Source: RUG14121 sp964533935
GTDB lineage: Bacteria > Bacillota_I > Bacilli_A > RF39 > UBA660
Length of the DNA stretch: 27,702 nt
Direction of reading: 5' to 3'
Assembly: GCA_964533935.1 (NCBI GenBank)
Contig: CAZHOG010000014.1
Coordinates: forward strand, 1-27,702
The stretch's first letter is position 1. Each line of letters opens with the position of its first letter. The notes under the pieces are model-generated. The model was given only the letters and a program-made list of their open reading frames with translations. It was not told the DNA's origin and did not search any database. A program made the translations under genes and the position numbers. Shown in pieces: positions 7,851-16,344 of the stretch.

Positions 7851-9722
7851 ATGAAAAAGATATTTAGATTTTTAATGTTTAGTGTATTATTGACAATTTC
7901 TTTTGTTAATAATGTTGATGCAATATCAGAATATGATATTGATAAATATGATGTTAATATAATTGTTAATGAAGATAATACTCTTGATATAACCGAAAAT
8001 ATTACTGCATATTTTAATGTTGAAAAACATGGAATAATTAGAAAAATTCCTTATGATAATACTGTTTATAGATTAGATGGTACTTCTTCAAAAGTTCATG
8101 CTAAAATAACAGATATAAAAGTTAATGAACCATTTAATACTACAGTATCTGATGGTAATAAAGAGATTAAGATAGGAAGTTCTAATTATACATTAACTGG
8201 ATCAAAAGAATATGAAATTAAATATAAATATGATTTAGGTAATGACAAGAATAAAGATTTTGATGAATTATATTTTAATATTATTGGAACAGAATGGGAT
8301 ACTTCAATTAGTGATATAACTTTTAGTATAACAATGCCTAAGGATTTTGATGAATCAAATTTAGGATTTTCATCAGGAGTTAGTGGTTCAACTGATAATG
8401 ATAATATAATATATACTGTAGAAAATAATGTTATAACTGGATCTTATTTAGGTATATTAGATTCTTACAATGGAATAACTTTAAGAGTTGAATTGCCTAA
8501 TGAGTATTTTACTATTAAAAAAAGTATGAGTAAAATATTAATAGTTTTAATTCCTTTAATATCTTTATTAGCATCATTTGTTTTTTGGTTATTATTTGGA
8601 AGAAATTCAAAAGCCATTGAAACAATTGAATTTTATCCACCTGAAAATTATAATAGCTTAGAATTAGCATTTTTGTATAAAGGCAATGTTGATAATAATG
8701 ATATAGTATCTTTATTAATTTATCTTGCTAGTAAAGGGTATATTAAAATAATTGAATCAGATGATAGTAAAATGTTTACTAAAAAAGGCGATTTTGAAGT
8801 AGAAAAAATAAAAGATTATGATGGAGATAATGGAAATGAAAAAAAATTCATGGAAAATTTATTTCCAGGAGATATAACTAAAGTTACTTCTTCTCAATTA
8901 AAAAATAGTTTCTATCATGTTATTAATGATATTAAATCTGACATTAATTGTAAAGAATTCAAAGAAAAAATAATTACAAAAACACCGGTTATCATAAAAA
9001 TTATCATGTTATTATTGATGCTTACTACTGTTTTTGCAATAGTATCAATTCCTATTTATGAATATGGGGATTCTGTAGAAATATTTTCAACATTATTTAT
9101 AGTTTTATTTTATATTCCTTTTTATGCGGTATTATTTATGAAATCAATTCCAAAAGTATTTAAAATATTTTGGGGTGTTGTTACAATTCCTCATTCATTA
9201 GTATTTTTTGCAACTACTCCATTATTTAAAGCACTAGCTGATGATTCTTATTATATACTACCATTTATTATTGGAATAGCGGTAGTTATTGGAATAGGAT
9301 TTATATATAATAAAATTCTTGCAAAAAGAACTGATTTTGGTAATGAAATTCTTGGAAAAATCAGAGGATTTAAAAGATTCTTAGAAACTGCTGAAAAAGA
9401 AAAATTAGAAGCATTAGTACTTGATGATCCTGCATATTTTTATAATATATTACCTTATACATATGTTTTAGGAGTATCTGATAAATGGATTAAGAAATTT
9501 GAAACAATTGCAATTGCACCACCTGAATGGTATTCAACAAACTCATCATTTAGTGTATCTACATTTGCAACTTCAATGAATTTAACTATGACAAGTGCTA
9601 GAAATGTAATGGCATCAACTCCATATTCTAGTTCTGGCGGTGGAAGTTCATCAAGTGGAAGTTCTTCTGGTGGCGGATCATCTGGTGGTGGTTCCGGCGG
9701 TGGAGGCGGAAGCTCATGGTAA
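7851..9722 (+). CDS. DUF2207 membrane protein with Gly/Ser-rich tail
   Basis: A signal peptide of about 24 residues ends near NNVDA. The extracytoplasmic DUF2207 domain follows (IIVNEDNTLDITENITA, then EKHGIIRKIPYDN). A membrane helix lies around 228-248, then a cytoplasmic portion (KAIETIEFYPPENYNSLELAFLY in pieces, and LIYLASKGYIKI resembling a winged helix). A cluster of about three or four hydrophobic segments lies at ~378-490. The last ~30 residues are almost only Gly and Ser, ending GGGGGSSW, as is typical for this family. ATG 7851 is preceded by AGGTG six bases after the lemA stop. It is co-transcribed with lemA, and its exact role is unknown. Confidence 0.9.
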   Translation: MKKIFRFLMFSVLLTISFVNNVDAISEYDIDKYDVNIIVNEDNTLDITENITAYFNVEKHGIIRKIPYDNTVYRLDGTSSKVHAKITDIKVNEPFNTTVSDGNKEIKIGSSNYTLTGSKEYEIKYKYDLGNDKNKDFDELYFNIIGTEWDTSISDITFSITMPKDFDESNLGFSSGVSGSTDNDNIIYTVENNVITGSYLGILDSYNGITLRVELPNEYFTIKKSMSKILIVLIPLISLLASFVFWLLFGRNSKAIETIEFYPPENYNSLELAFLYKGNVDNNDIVSLLIYLASKGYIKIIESDDSKMFTKKGDFEVEKIKDYDGDNGNEKKFMENLFPGDITKVTSSQLKNSFYHVINDIKSDINCKEFKEKIITKTPVIIKIIMLLLMLTTVFAIVSIPIYEYGDSVEIFSTLFIVLFYIPFYAVLFMKSIPKVFKIFWGVVTIPHSLVFFATTPLFKALADDSYYILPFIIGIAVVIGIGFIYNKILAKRTDFGNEILGKIRGFKRFLETAEKEKLEALVLDDPAYFYNILPYTYVLGVSDKWIKKFETIAIAPPEWYSTNSSFSVSTFATSMNLTMTSARNVMASTPYSSSGGGSSSSGSSSGGGSSGGGSGGGGGSSW

Positions 9723-9747
9723 AAACAGAAATTATTTCTGTTTTTTT
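9723..9747 (+). terminator. Terminator of the lemA-DUF2207 operon
   Basis: The stem AAACAGAAA (9723-9731) pairs with TTTCTGTTT (9735-9743) around a 3-base loop, followed by a T run to 9747. It begins directly after the DUF2207 stop codon. Confidence 0.85.
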
Positions 9748-9748
9748 A

Positions 9749-9757
9749 TGTTACAAT
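9749..9757 (+). promoter_or_regulatory. Extended -10 promoter of the DUF5131 gene
   Basis: TGT-TACAAT starts two bases after the terminator T-tract. No convincing -35 is visible. The predicted start, near 9764, leaves about 15 nt including AGAGGG before the ATG. Confidence 0.5.
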
Positions 9758-9778
9758 TAAATTAGATAGAGGGATAAT

Positions 9779-10510
9779 ATGGCATTATGGAATCCATGGC
9801 GTGGGTGTAAAAAATGTAGTGAAGGTTGTTTGCATTGTTATATTCATAAGGGAGATTTAAAGAGAAATATTAATACAAACGAAATTATTAAAACAAAAGA
9901 TTTTTATAAACCAATAGAAAAATTAAAAAATGAAAATTATAAAATGAAATCCGGATTGGTATATCTAGGATTTTCAACTGATTTTTTAATTAAAGAAGCA
10001 GATCCTTGGCGCAAAGAATGTTTTAAAATGATAAAAGAAAGATCAGATTGTACATTTTTATTTTTGACTAAAAGAATAGATAGATTTTTAGATATAATAC
10101 CTGATGATTGGAAAGATGGATATGATAATGTGGTTGTTTGCTGCACAATAGAAAACCAAAAGAATGCCGATTATAAATTAAATATATTTAAAGATTTGCC
10201 TATTAAACATAAGTGCATAACTGCTCAACCACTATTAGAAGAAATAAATATTGAACAATATTTAGATAATATAGAATTAGTAGTTGTAGGTGGAGAATCA
10301 GATGTAAATGCAAGACCTATAAATTATGATTGGGTTTTGAAAATAAGAGAACAATGTGTAAAAAAAGATGTTAATTTTGAATTTAGACAGTGTGGTACTA
10401 ATTTTATAAAAGATAATAAATTGTATAAAATGCAAACCAAAGATTTAACTAAACAAGCAAGTCTTGCAAATATAAATTATCAAAGTGACACTAAAAAGTG
10501 TAAATATTGA
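9779..10510 (+). CDS. DUF5131 (phage Gp37/Gp68) family protein
   Basis: The 243-aa protein begins WNPWRGCKKCSEGCLHCY, a cysteine set C-x2-C-x3-C-x2-C typical of the DUF5131/Gp37-Gp68 family. That family looks radical-SAM-like and occurs in phages and mobile elements. Later family landmarks are FLTKRIDRF, VVCCTIENQKNADYKL, ITAQPLLEEI, VVVGGESDVNARP and FRQCGTNFI. Family members often pair with three-Cys-motif partner proteins; no such partner is seen here. It has its own promoter and sits just upstream of an HD-domain gene. The biochemical function is not established; a cluster-binding enzyme is inferred from the cysteines. Confidence 0.88.
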   Translation: MALWNPWRGCKKCSEGCLHCYIHKGDLKRNINTNEIIKTKDFYKPIEKLKNENYKMKSGLVYLGFSTDFLIKEADPWRKECFKMIKERSDCTFLFLTKRIDRFLDIIPDDWKDGYDNVVVCCTIENQKNADYKLNIFKDLPIKHKCITAQPLLEEINIEQYLDNIELVVVGGESDVNARPINYDWVLKIREQCVKKDVNFEFRQCGTNFIKDNKLYKMQTKDLTKQASLANINYQSDTKKCKY

Positions 10511-10540
10511 TACTAATTATACTTTTTAAAACATTAATAA

Positions 10541-10549
10541 TGATATACT
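10541..10549 (+). promoter_or_regulatory. Extended -10 promoter of the HD-domain gene
   Basis: TGA-TATACT lies 21 bases before the chosen ATG (10570), with no clear -35. The leader contains GATGATGATT as the likely ribosome contact. Confidence 0.5.
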
Positions 10550-10569
10550 CATTATATGAGATGATGATT

Positions 10570-12372
10570 ATGATGGAAGAAAATTGTTATATTTCAATGT
10601 TTAATAATGAAGATTTGAATAAATATGGATTATCAAGTTCAGATAAAAAGACTATTGAAACTTTAATAGAGAAAGCAAAAGTAGAAAAGTTATATACTGA
10701 AACTACTGATTTTAAACATAATTTAAAACACATAGAAAAAGTTTTGTCATATACATTAATGATAGTGAATAAAATGAACGAGTCAAAAATTGATAAAAAT
10801 ATTTTATTAACAGCCGGTTTATATCACGATATTGGTAAATCAATCGGTGCAAGTAATATTGAACATGGGGAAATTGGGGCAAAAGAATTTCAACAGAGGA
10901 TGGAAAGTTCTTTAGATTCAAAAACAATAGATATAATTTGTAAGTTAATTAGACAACATGCTTCTGAAAAAGATGAAATAGAATTTGATGATAATTATAC
11001 TTTTGAAGAAAGAGAATCTATTCAATTAATGTCAAATATATTGAAGGATGCAGATGCACTTGATAGAAACAGATTGAATTTTCCAGCACCAATTGGAACG
11101 TGTGATGAAAAAAAATTAAGAACAGCTGAAGCTAAAAATGTGTTGAAATTATCAGATGAGTTCTACAATGATTATTGTAGAACTATAATAGCTTATCGTG
11201 AAAAAAAATCAGGACATAAAATTCTTGATAATTATGAATTATTAAACTCTTGGATTAAGGATTATAATAATGGAAGTATTAATATGTTTCATGCTTCTTT
11301 GGATCCAAGTGTTGACATTTTAAGACCAGTAGAAAGTACACAAAAGGGTGCTTATGTTTATGCAGGAATAAGCCCAATAAATTGCATGACAATGGCATCT
11401 TTTAGATCATCAACAATTTTTCCACGTACGAAAAAAGATGGAAAACGAGCAATAATGGAAATATTTCCAAATTCAATTAATGAAACATTAAATTCTAAAT
11501 ATATTTCCATTTATAAATTGCCAGATTCTAAATTTCATGAATATATTGCTCCAGCGACTTCTGCACCAACAAGAGAATGGGTTTCAGAAGAATCAGTTGA
11601 ACCTTTGGAACAAGTTTCTTTTAATGCATTAGAATTATTGAATTATTTAAAAGAAACTAAACAGTTAGGTTTAGTAGAAAACTATTCAAAAAATCAGCAA
11701 TTTAAAACGTATATGGATTCATTTAAAATGTATATATGGGGAGTTAAAAACAAAAAATCTGATCCGGAAATTATGGATAAAAAATGGGAGATGGCTGAAG
11801 CTGTTATCTCATATTATTCGAAAAATAATAATGTTGTTAAAATAATGAATGATATTAAGAGAGATACAGATTCTATAATAGAAGATAATATTAATGAATT
11901 TAAAAATAAAAATGGTAGAGAACCAGACTATGATAACGAAAATGAATGCCTTTTACCCGTAATTAAAACATTTGAAAAGAAATATTTTATTAAAGATTCC
12001 AATGGAAATAAAATGGTAAATTTTGATAATATTTATAACTCTTTAAGTGAAGAAAATAAAATTGCTTTTAATTCATTAAATATTTTTTCTAAAAAAAAAG
12101 ATGATTTTCAACTAAAACAAGATAAAGTTGGATTTGACCAAAGAAGCGAAATAGAAGTTGAAATTGCTCAACAAATAAAAGAAAAAAACTTAGCAATAAA
12201 AAATAATAAAGAAAATCAAAATATGCAAAATAAACCAATGGTAAAGCAATTGATAAATCCAAATGGAAATGGTAATACAACAAAAGGATTTATAAATATA
12301 ATACTTATATTATTTACAATTCTAATTGCATGTATTTCGATTATTATTGTAATAAATAATTTTTATAGTTAA
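10570..12372 (+). CDS. HD-domain protein with a second ART-like domain and C-terminal membrane anchor
   Basis: Counting from ATG 10570 the protein is 600 aa. Residues ~45-215 are a metal-dependent HD phosphohydrolase: H54 (KHIEKVLSYT), H86-D87 (AGLYHDIGKS), H130 (IRQHASE) and D162 (KDADALDRNR). Residues ~235-370 form a separate domain with MFHAS at ~239-243, ILRPVES, a YVYAG strand at ~262-266, and a basic/acidic strand MEIFP. This order recalls ADP-ribosyltransferase-like folds (H, then Y-A/T), but the match is weak. A charged helical region follows. A single hydrophobic segment near 573-595 ends the chain, so it is a tail-anchored protein with the enzyme part in the cytoplasm. The longer reading from 10507 would place the start before the promoter. 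The next gene follows after 11 bases. Substrate and role are unknown. Confidence 0.8.
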   Translation: MMEENCYISMFNNEDLNKYGLSSSDKKTIETLIEKAKVEKLYTETTDFKHNLKHIEKVLSYTLMIVNKMNESKIDKNILLTAGLYHDIGKSIGASNIEHGEIGAKEFQQRMESSLDSKTIDIICKLIRQHASEKDEIEFDDNYTFEERESIQLMSNILKDADALDRNRLNFPAPIGTCDEKKLRTAEAKNVLKLSDEFYNDYCRTIIAYREKKSGHKILDNYELLNSWIKDYNNGSINMFHASLDPSVDILRPVESTQKGAYVYAGISPINCMTMASFRSSTIFPRTKKDGKRAIMEIFPNSINETLNSKYISIYKLPDSKFHEYIAPATSAPTREWVSEESVEPLEQVSFNALELLNYLKETKQLGLVENYSKNQQFKTYMDSFKMYIWGVKNKKSDPEIMDKKWEMAEAVISYYSKNNNVVKIMNDIKRDTDSIIEDNINEFKNKNGREPDYDNENECLLPVIKTFEKKYFIKDSNGNKMVNFDNIYNSLSEENKIAFNSLNIFSKKKDDFQLKQDKVGFDQRSEIEVEIAQQIKEKNLAIKNNKENQNMQNKPMVKQLINPNGNGNTTKGFINIILILFTILIACISIIIVINNFYS

Positions 12373-12383
12373 GGAGTAGATTT

Positions 12384-12974
12384 ATGGATTTTTATTTAAT
12401 AGAAGAAATATCAATTATATATAAAAATTATGAAAAGATTAATAAAAAAATTCATAATGATTTATTTGAATATTTAACTAAAGCAAGTGAATTAGTTGAA
12501 TTATCTAATGATTTATATCAAATAGAGAAATCAATAAAATTAAATAAAATTTCTTTAAAAGATTATATATTAAATTCTAATTGTTGTTTATCTTTATCTT
12601 CAAATAATGTTAGAAATTATTCTTTAGAAGAATTAAAAAAATATTTATATGATTATGAAAAAATATCTGGTGATAATTGTTCTTCTTATTTTTTAGCTGT
12701 TTCTTTATTTGAATTGCTAGAAGAAATAGAAAATAATGTTGATCAAAAGATTAATATGGAAATGGATTTATTAAATAAGATAAATAATAATATAAAAGAA
12801 ATTAAAGAATCAAATGTTAATTATGAACAATTATATTCTAAAATTGACTTAGAAATAAAAAATGATTATTCTCAAAAAATAGATGTTTACTCTTTTAAAA
12901 TAATTAAGATATTATTAGATGATATTTTTGATTTTTATATTAATGGTTATCCTAGAATTAATAGTGGAGAATAA
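12384..12974 (+). CDS. Uncharacterised helical protein, partner of the HD-domain protein
   Basis: I do not recognise this 196-aa protein. It is acidic/lysine-rich and predicted to be almost entirely helical, with heptad-like stretches (for example around IEENNVDQKINMEMDLLNK and NNNIKEIKES). It has no signal peptide or membrane segment, and a small Cys pair near residue 67. A strong GGAG site precedes the ATG. It lies 11 bases after the HD-domain gene with no promoter between, so the two form one unit and may interact. Confidence 0.7.
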   Translation: MDFYLIEEISIIYKNYEKINKKIHNDLFEYLTKASELVELSNDLYQIEKSIKLNKISLKDYILNSNCCLSLSSNNVRNYSLEELKKYLYDYEKISGDNCSSYFLAVSLFELLEEIENNVDQKINMEMDLLNKINNNIKEIKESNVNYEQLYSKIDLEIKNDYSQKIDVYSFKIIKILLDDIFDFYINGYPRINSGE

Positions 12975-13154
12975 ATGAAAAATAGTATTAATAATGTGAT
13001 TAAGAATTTTATATTATTTTAATAATTTGAATTAATATATGCAAACTAGGTAGTTTATTAATTGATGCCACGGAAAGTAGCAAGAATGTAAAGCAAACTT
13101 GCTATTATATTATTTGTTTTTTGATATGATTATTGCCAGAAAGAAGGAGTTAAT
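12975..13154 (+). other. Gap with hairpins and an extended -10 promoter
   Basis: A near-palindrome, AAACTA-GG-TAGTTT, lies at 13043-13056. A 7-bp hairpin, TAGCAAG (13078-13084) with CTTGCTA (13098-13104), follows. An interrupted T-rich stretch comes after it, so it may act as a weak terminator for the HD operon. The extended -10 TGA-TATGAT at 13122-13130 and AAGGAG before ATG 13155 serve the next gene. GCCACGG at 13067-13073 sits between the hairpins. No known riboswitch class fits convincingly. Confidence 0.45.
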
Positions 13155-13727
13155 ATGACACTCGGAAAAAAATTAAAAGAAATAAGAAAAAGATTTGGAT
13201 TAACGCAAGAAAATCTTGCTGAAATAATGAATGTTTCTAGACAAGCAATAACTAAATGGGAAGCAGATGAAGGGATGCCAGATATATTAAATATTCAAGA
13301 ATTAGCTAATGTATTTGGGTTAACTGTTGATTATTTATTAAATAATAATAATGATTTACCATTATTACATATGAAAAAACAATTAGATAAAGAAAAATAT
13401 CAGAATAAAATTGCATTATATGAAAATATTTTAAAAGAATACTATCCAAGGCCTTGGGAAGTTTATTCATTGATGAGAGGAAAGAAAATGAATAAGTTAG
13501 AAAGTATTTTTGATTTTTTTGTAGGTTCAGGTACAGTAGAATTTGCAGATGCACTTAATGATGTTTCATCATATTATTTGGCAGTTAAAGATAATATTAA
13601 ATTGCTTATAAATATTAAAGACAGTAATATAGAAGTCTATGAATTGCCTAATGATATTAATATAAAAAAATTTGTTTTTGGTAAAAATAAATTTGAAATA
13701 ATATGCAAATTAAAAATTAATGAATAG
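13155..13727 (+). CDS. XRE-family transcriptional regulator with unknown C-terminal domain
   Basis: Residues 1-65 are a Cro/CI-type HTH (IRKRFGLTQENLAEIM, then VSRQAITKWEADEGMPD). Residues 70-190 form an unrecognised soluble domain containing YYPRPWEVYSL and FFVGSGTVEFADALND; this part has no membrane segment. AGAAGGAG lies well spaced before the ATG. The gene has its own extended -10 promoter, and the AAACTA/TAGTTT inverted repeat about 100 bp upstream could be an operator. It is not obviously related to the HTH/membrane protein at 3016. Regulated genes are unknown; the neighbouring 33-aa ORF/PfkB-SIS unit is a candidate. Confidence 0.85.
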   Translation: MTLGKKLKEIRKRFGLTQENLAEIMNVSRQAITKWEADEGMPDILNIQELANVFGLTVDYLLNNNNDLPLLHMKKQLDKEKYQNKIALYENILKEYYPRPWEVYSLMRGKKMNKLESIFDFFVGSGTVEFADALNDVSSYYLAVKDNIKLLINIKDSNIEVYELPNDINIKKFVFGKNKFEIICKLKINE

Positions 13728-13754
13728 ATTAGCTTTAATAGTTAATCTTTTTTT
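13726..13754 (+). terminator. Terminator after the XRE regulator
   Basis: The 8-bp stem AGATTAGC (13726-13733) pairs with GTTAATCT (13741-13748), including one G-U. It has a 7-base loop and is followed by seven T residues. It overlaps the stop codon of the regulator. Confidence 0.8.
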
Positions 13755-13957
13755 AAAACAAAAAACTTACTTAAGTCTGTTTAAATTCTAACTGAGTATT
13801 TTCTTGTGCCATATATGGAAATAATTTTTAAAAATAAACTGTGGTATAACTCAATTGATAAAATACAAATAAACAATTATTGTTGTTCAAATATGTTATA
13901 CTAAAATAGTAATGGATTACTTTATTTAGAAAAAAATTAAGGAGTTGAAATTTTATC
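13755..13957 (+). promoter_or_regulatory. Upstream region of the PfkB-SIS unit
   Basis: The likely promoter is the extended -10 TGT-TATACT at 13894-13902. A second, weaker one, TGG-TATAAC, is at 13842-13850. A perfect palindrome, CCATATATGG, lies at 13809-13818. AAGGAG at 13939-13944 is the ribosome site of the short ORF that follows. No other gene is seen in this stretch. Confidence 0.5.
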
Positions 13958-14059
13958 ATGGATAATTTATTTCAAAAAATTGTTGAGTGTTTGATTAAAA
14001 ATCATGACTATAATGAAAATAGTGAAGTAGTAGAATATAAAAGGAGAGTACTAAAATGA
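13958..14059 (+). CDS. 33-codon leader ORF upstream of the PfkB-SIS fusion
   Basis: The ORF begins MDNLFQKIVECLIKN, ends YKRRVLK and stops with TGA. An AAGGAG site lies 13 bases before its ATG, and a promoter lies 55 bp upstream. Its TGA overlaps an ATG (ATGA at 14056-14059) inside the 14-nt repeat that precedes the next gene. It may be a real small protein, a translational leader, or the trimmed start of a lost gene. No family is recognised. Confidence 0.5.
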   Translation: MDNLFQKIVECLIKNHDYNENSEVVEYKRRVLK

Positions 14060-14078
14060 GAGTACTAAAATGAGAGTA
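14044..14078 (+). repeat. 14-nt tandem duplication at a start codon
   Basis: A unit of 14 nt, GAGAGTACTAAAAT (phase-shifted here), is present 2.5 times with perfect identity over 14044-14078. It places two ATGA sequences at 14056 and 14070. The ribosome site AAGGAG (14041-14046) is spaced 9 bases from the first ATG but 23 from the second, which opens the long gene. Confidence 0.85.
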
Positions 14079-16025
14079 GTAAGTATTGGAGATATTGTAA
14101 CGGATTATTATTACTTAAATGATAAATTAATAGGTGTAAATGGTGGGATGACTTCTCACAATATAATTACTAATTTAGCAAAGATGGGATTGAATACTTC
14201 GGCATTTGCTTGTTGTGGTAATGATGCTCAAGGCAAAATAGCAATTAATAGTTTAAAAAAACTTAATGTAGATATTGATAATATAAAAATTATTGAAGGT
14301 ATTAGAACAAGATGTTTTCATGTGTCTTATCAAGAAGAAAATGGTAAATTATCTTTTACTTCTAAAAAAAGATGCCCATTTTGCAATAATAAAAAATGGT
14401 ATGATGAGAGTTTATTGGATACAGATTATATTCCTTCGAATATTAAAACAGATGATATTCTGATATTTGATAATTTAAATGAAAAAAATCAAATAATTAT
14501 TAATAATACAAACAATAAAAAAATAATTGATATTGGCCAGTATTTTGAATTTGAAAATATGACAAATAATGAAATAGTGAAAAATTTAAAAAGTAAATTT
14601 GAAATAATTAATTTTAATGAAAGAGTAAGTAATTATCTTGTTAAAAAACTAAATTTAAAGGATGATTCTGAATTATATAATATTATCAAGCCAAACTTAA
14701 TGACTATTACTAGAGGTGAAAAAGGAGCAACTTTTATAGTAGATAATAATATTTATAATTACAAACTTTTGACTAGAGGAAAAGTTGTTGATTCAACAGG
14801 TGCTGGTGATGCATTTATTTCAAGTATTATTAAAGATAGTATAAAAAATAATTTTAAATATGATGTTAACATATTAGAAAAGTGGTATCAAAATTCAAAT
14901 AGATTAACGGCAAAAGTTGTATCAAAAATGGGTGCTAGAGGGCATTTAAATGCATTGTACAAAATAAAAAAAATGGATGAATTTTGTACTTGTGATGAAT
15001 TTAGCTATACCGAAAGAAAAAAAATAAAGAGATGCAATATTAACATAAATAATTTAGAAAAAAGAATTATTAATGCTGTTAATTCATCTGCAAGTAATGT
15101 ATTGAACGAAGTTGGATTTAATAACGATTCAAATTGTTTATTTATTGGTACTGGAGGGTCATTTGCCGGATCATATTTTTCGTCAAAAGTAATAAACTTA
15201 TTATATGGTTGTAATACTTATTCATTATATCCAAGGGATGTACTATATAGAAATAACAGTAATATTAATAAAATTATTTTGTTTTCATATTCAGGAACAA
15301 CTAACGATATCATAAAAAGTGTTAAAGAATTTGACAAAAAGGATATTTATATAATTACAAAGGGTGAATTACAAAATATAGTATTAAAAACTGGTGCTTT
15401 AAAGAAAAATATATTGAGTTATAGAACTGCCTCTAACAAAGGAAAAGAAAGAGGATTTCTTTCATTTGAAGGTGCTGTAGCACCTGCTGCTATATTTTTT
15501 AAGTATTATTTAGATAAGATGAATTTTAATATTAACATTGATGATTTTATATCAAAATCAATCGGATATTGGAATGGACAAATAGAAAAATTAATAGATA
15601 AGAATGTTATAAAAAAATTAAAAAAGAATAATATGATTAACCTTTTTAGAGGAGATTATACTGATACAGCATGCTATGATTTAGAAAGCAAAATTATTGA
15701 ATCAGGAATATTTAATTGTATTATTCATGAAAAAAAGAATTTTTCTCATGGAAGATTCATTAATTACGAAAATTTAAAAAATGATTTTTCTATATATTTT
15801 AAGCAAAAAACAACCACCGAATATGAAAGAGAATTGTTAAAATATTTAGATAGTAATTGTACAGTGATTGAAAGTAAATATGTTGGTGTATTGGCAGAAT
15901 TTGACTTACTTATTGCATCACAATTTATTATATATTATATTGGTAAGGTTTTAGATATTGATGTTTCTAAACCAAAATATTCTGAAAATGCAATGCATAT
16001 TTATTTTTATAAAGGCGATTTATAA
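14070..16025 (+). CDS. PfkB-family sugar kinase fused to a SIS sugar isomerase/phosphosugar-binding domain
   Basis: Residues 1-300 are a ribokinase-type (PfkB) kinase: VSIGDIVTDYYY at the start, the GVNGGMTSHNIITNLAKMG substrate/GG motif (22-40), and the anion-hole and base motif DSTGAGDAF (241-249, catalytic Asp247). A CPFC pair (102-105) lies in an inserted segment, and CTC at 306-308 lies at the domain junction. Together they could bind a metal. Residues ~330-640 are a SIS domain: LFIGTGGSFAGS (357-368) and FSYSGTTND (405-413), with later FEGAVAPAAIF and a C-terminal helix. The pairing suggests isomerisation and phosphorylation of one phosphosugar. The start ATG lies at the end of a tandem repeat and probably depends on re-initiation. 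No obvious pathway partner is adjacent. Substrate unknown. Confidence 0.82.
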   Translation: MRVVSIGDIVTDYYYLNDKLIGVNGGMTSHNIITNLAKMGLNTSAFACCGNDAQGKIAINSLKKLNVDIDNIKIIEGIRTRCFHVSYQEENGKLSFTSKKRCPFCNNKKWYDESLLDTDYIPSNIKTDDILIFDNLNEKNQIIINNTNNKKIIDIGQYFEFENMTNNEIVKNLKSKFEIINFNERVSNYLVKKLNLKDDSELYNIIKPNLMTITRGEKGATFIVDNNIYNYKLLTRGKVVDSTGAGDAFISSIIKDSIKNNFKYDVNILEKWYQNSNRLTAKVVSKMGARGHLNALYKIKKMDEFCTCDEFSYTERKKIKRCNININNLEKRIINAVNSSASNVLNEVGFNNDSNCLFIGTGGSFAGSYFSSKVINLLYGCNTYSLYPRDVLYRNNSNINKIILFSYSGTTNDIIKSVKEFDKKDIYIITKGELQNIVLKTGALKKNILSYRTASNKGKERGFLSFEGAVAPAAIFFKYYLDKMNFNINIDDFISKSIGYWNGQIEKLIDKNVIKKLKKNNMINLFRGDYTDTACYDLESKIIESGIFNCIIHEKKNFSHGRFINYENLKNDFSIYFKQKTTTEYERELLKYLDSNCTVIESKYVGVLAEFDLLIASQFIIYYIGKVLDIDVSKPKYSENAMHIYFYKGDL

Positions 16026-16344
16026 AATAAACGTATTTTTCTTGAAATGAAAATATTATACTAATAGTGTATATTATTATAACAACCTAGTCATAATTTT
16101 GAAAGATATTATAATTTTGGTTTTAATAGAATTAAACACATTTATTTAATTTTTTTGATATTAATGGTATGATATAACTACTAGCAAATAATAATTCAAA
16201 ACTAATTCCCTAAAAGAACAAGTTGATAAACAACTAATTTCTATATACATAATAACATAAATCAAATAAATTGAAAACACATTTATATATTCTTTTTGAT
16301 ATTAATGGTATAATGTAATCAACAAATAAATAGTAATTTATGAG

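Noticed and set aside
12975..13022. 15-codon ORF (MKNSINN...) touching the stop of the helical-protein gene
   Set aside because: It is too short, has no proper ribosome site, and AT-rich sequence yields such ORFs by chance.
13041..13104. Resemblance to c-di-GMP-I (GCAAAC) or guanidine-II (ACGG loop) riboswitches
   Set aside because: The second conserved block and the GNRA-type hairpin of c-di-GMP-I are missing, and the ACGG is not closed by a stem nor present twice.
13809..13818. Perfect palindrome CCATATATGG
   Set aside because: Ten bases in AT-rich DNA is weak evidence, and it is far from the promoter used; listed only as part of the region.
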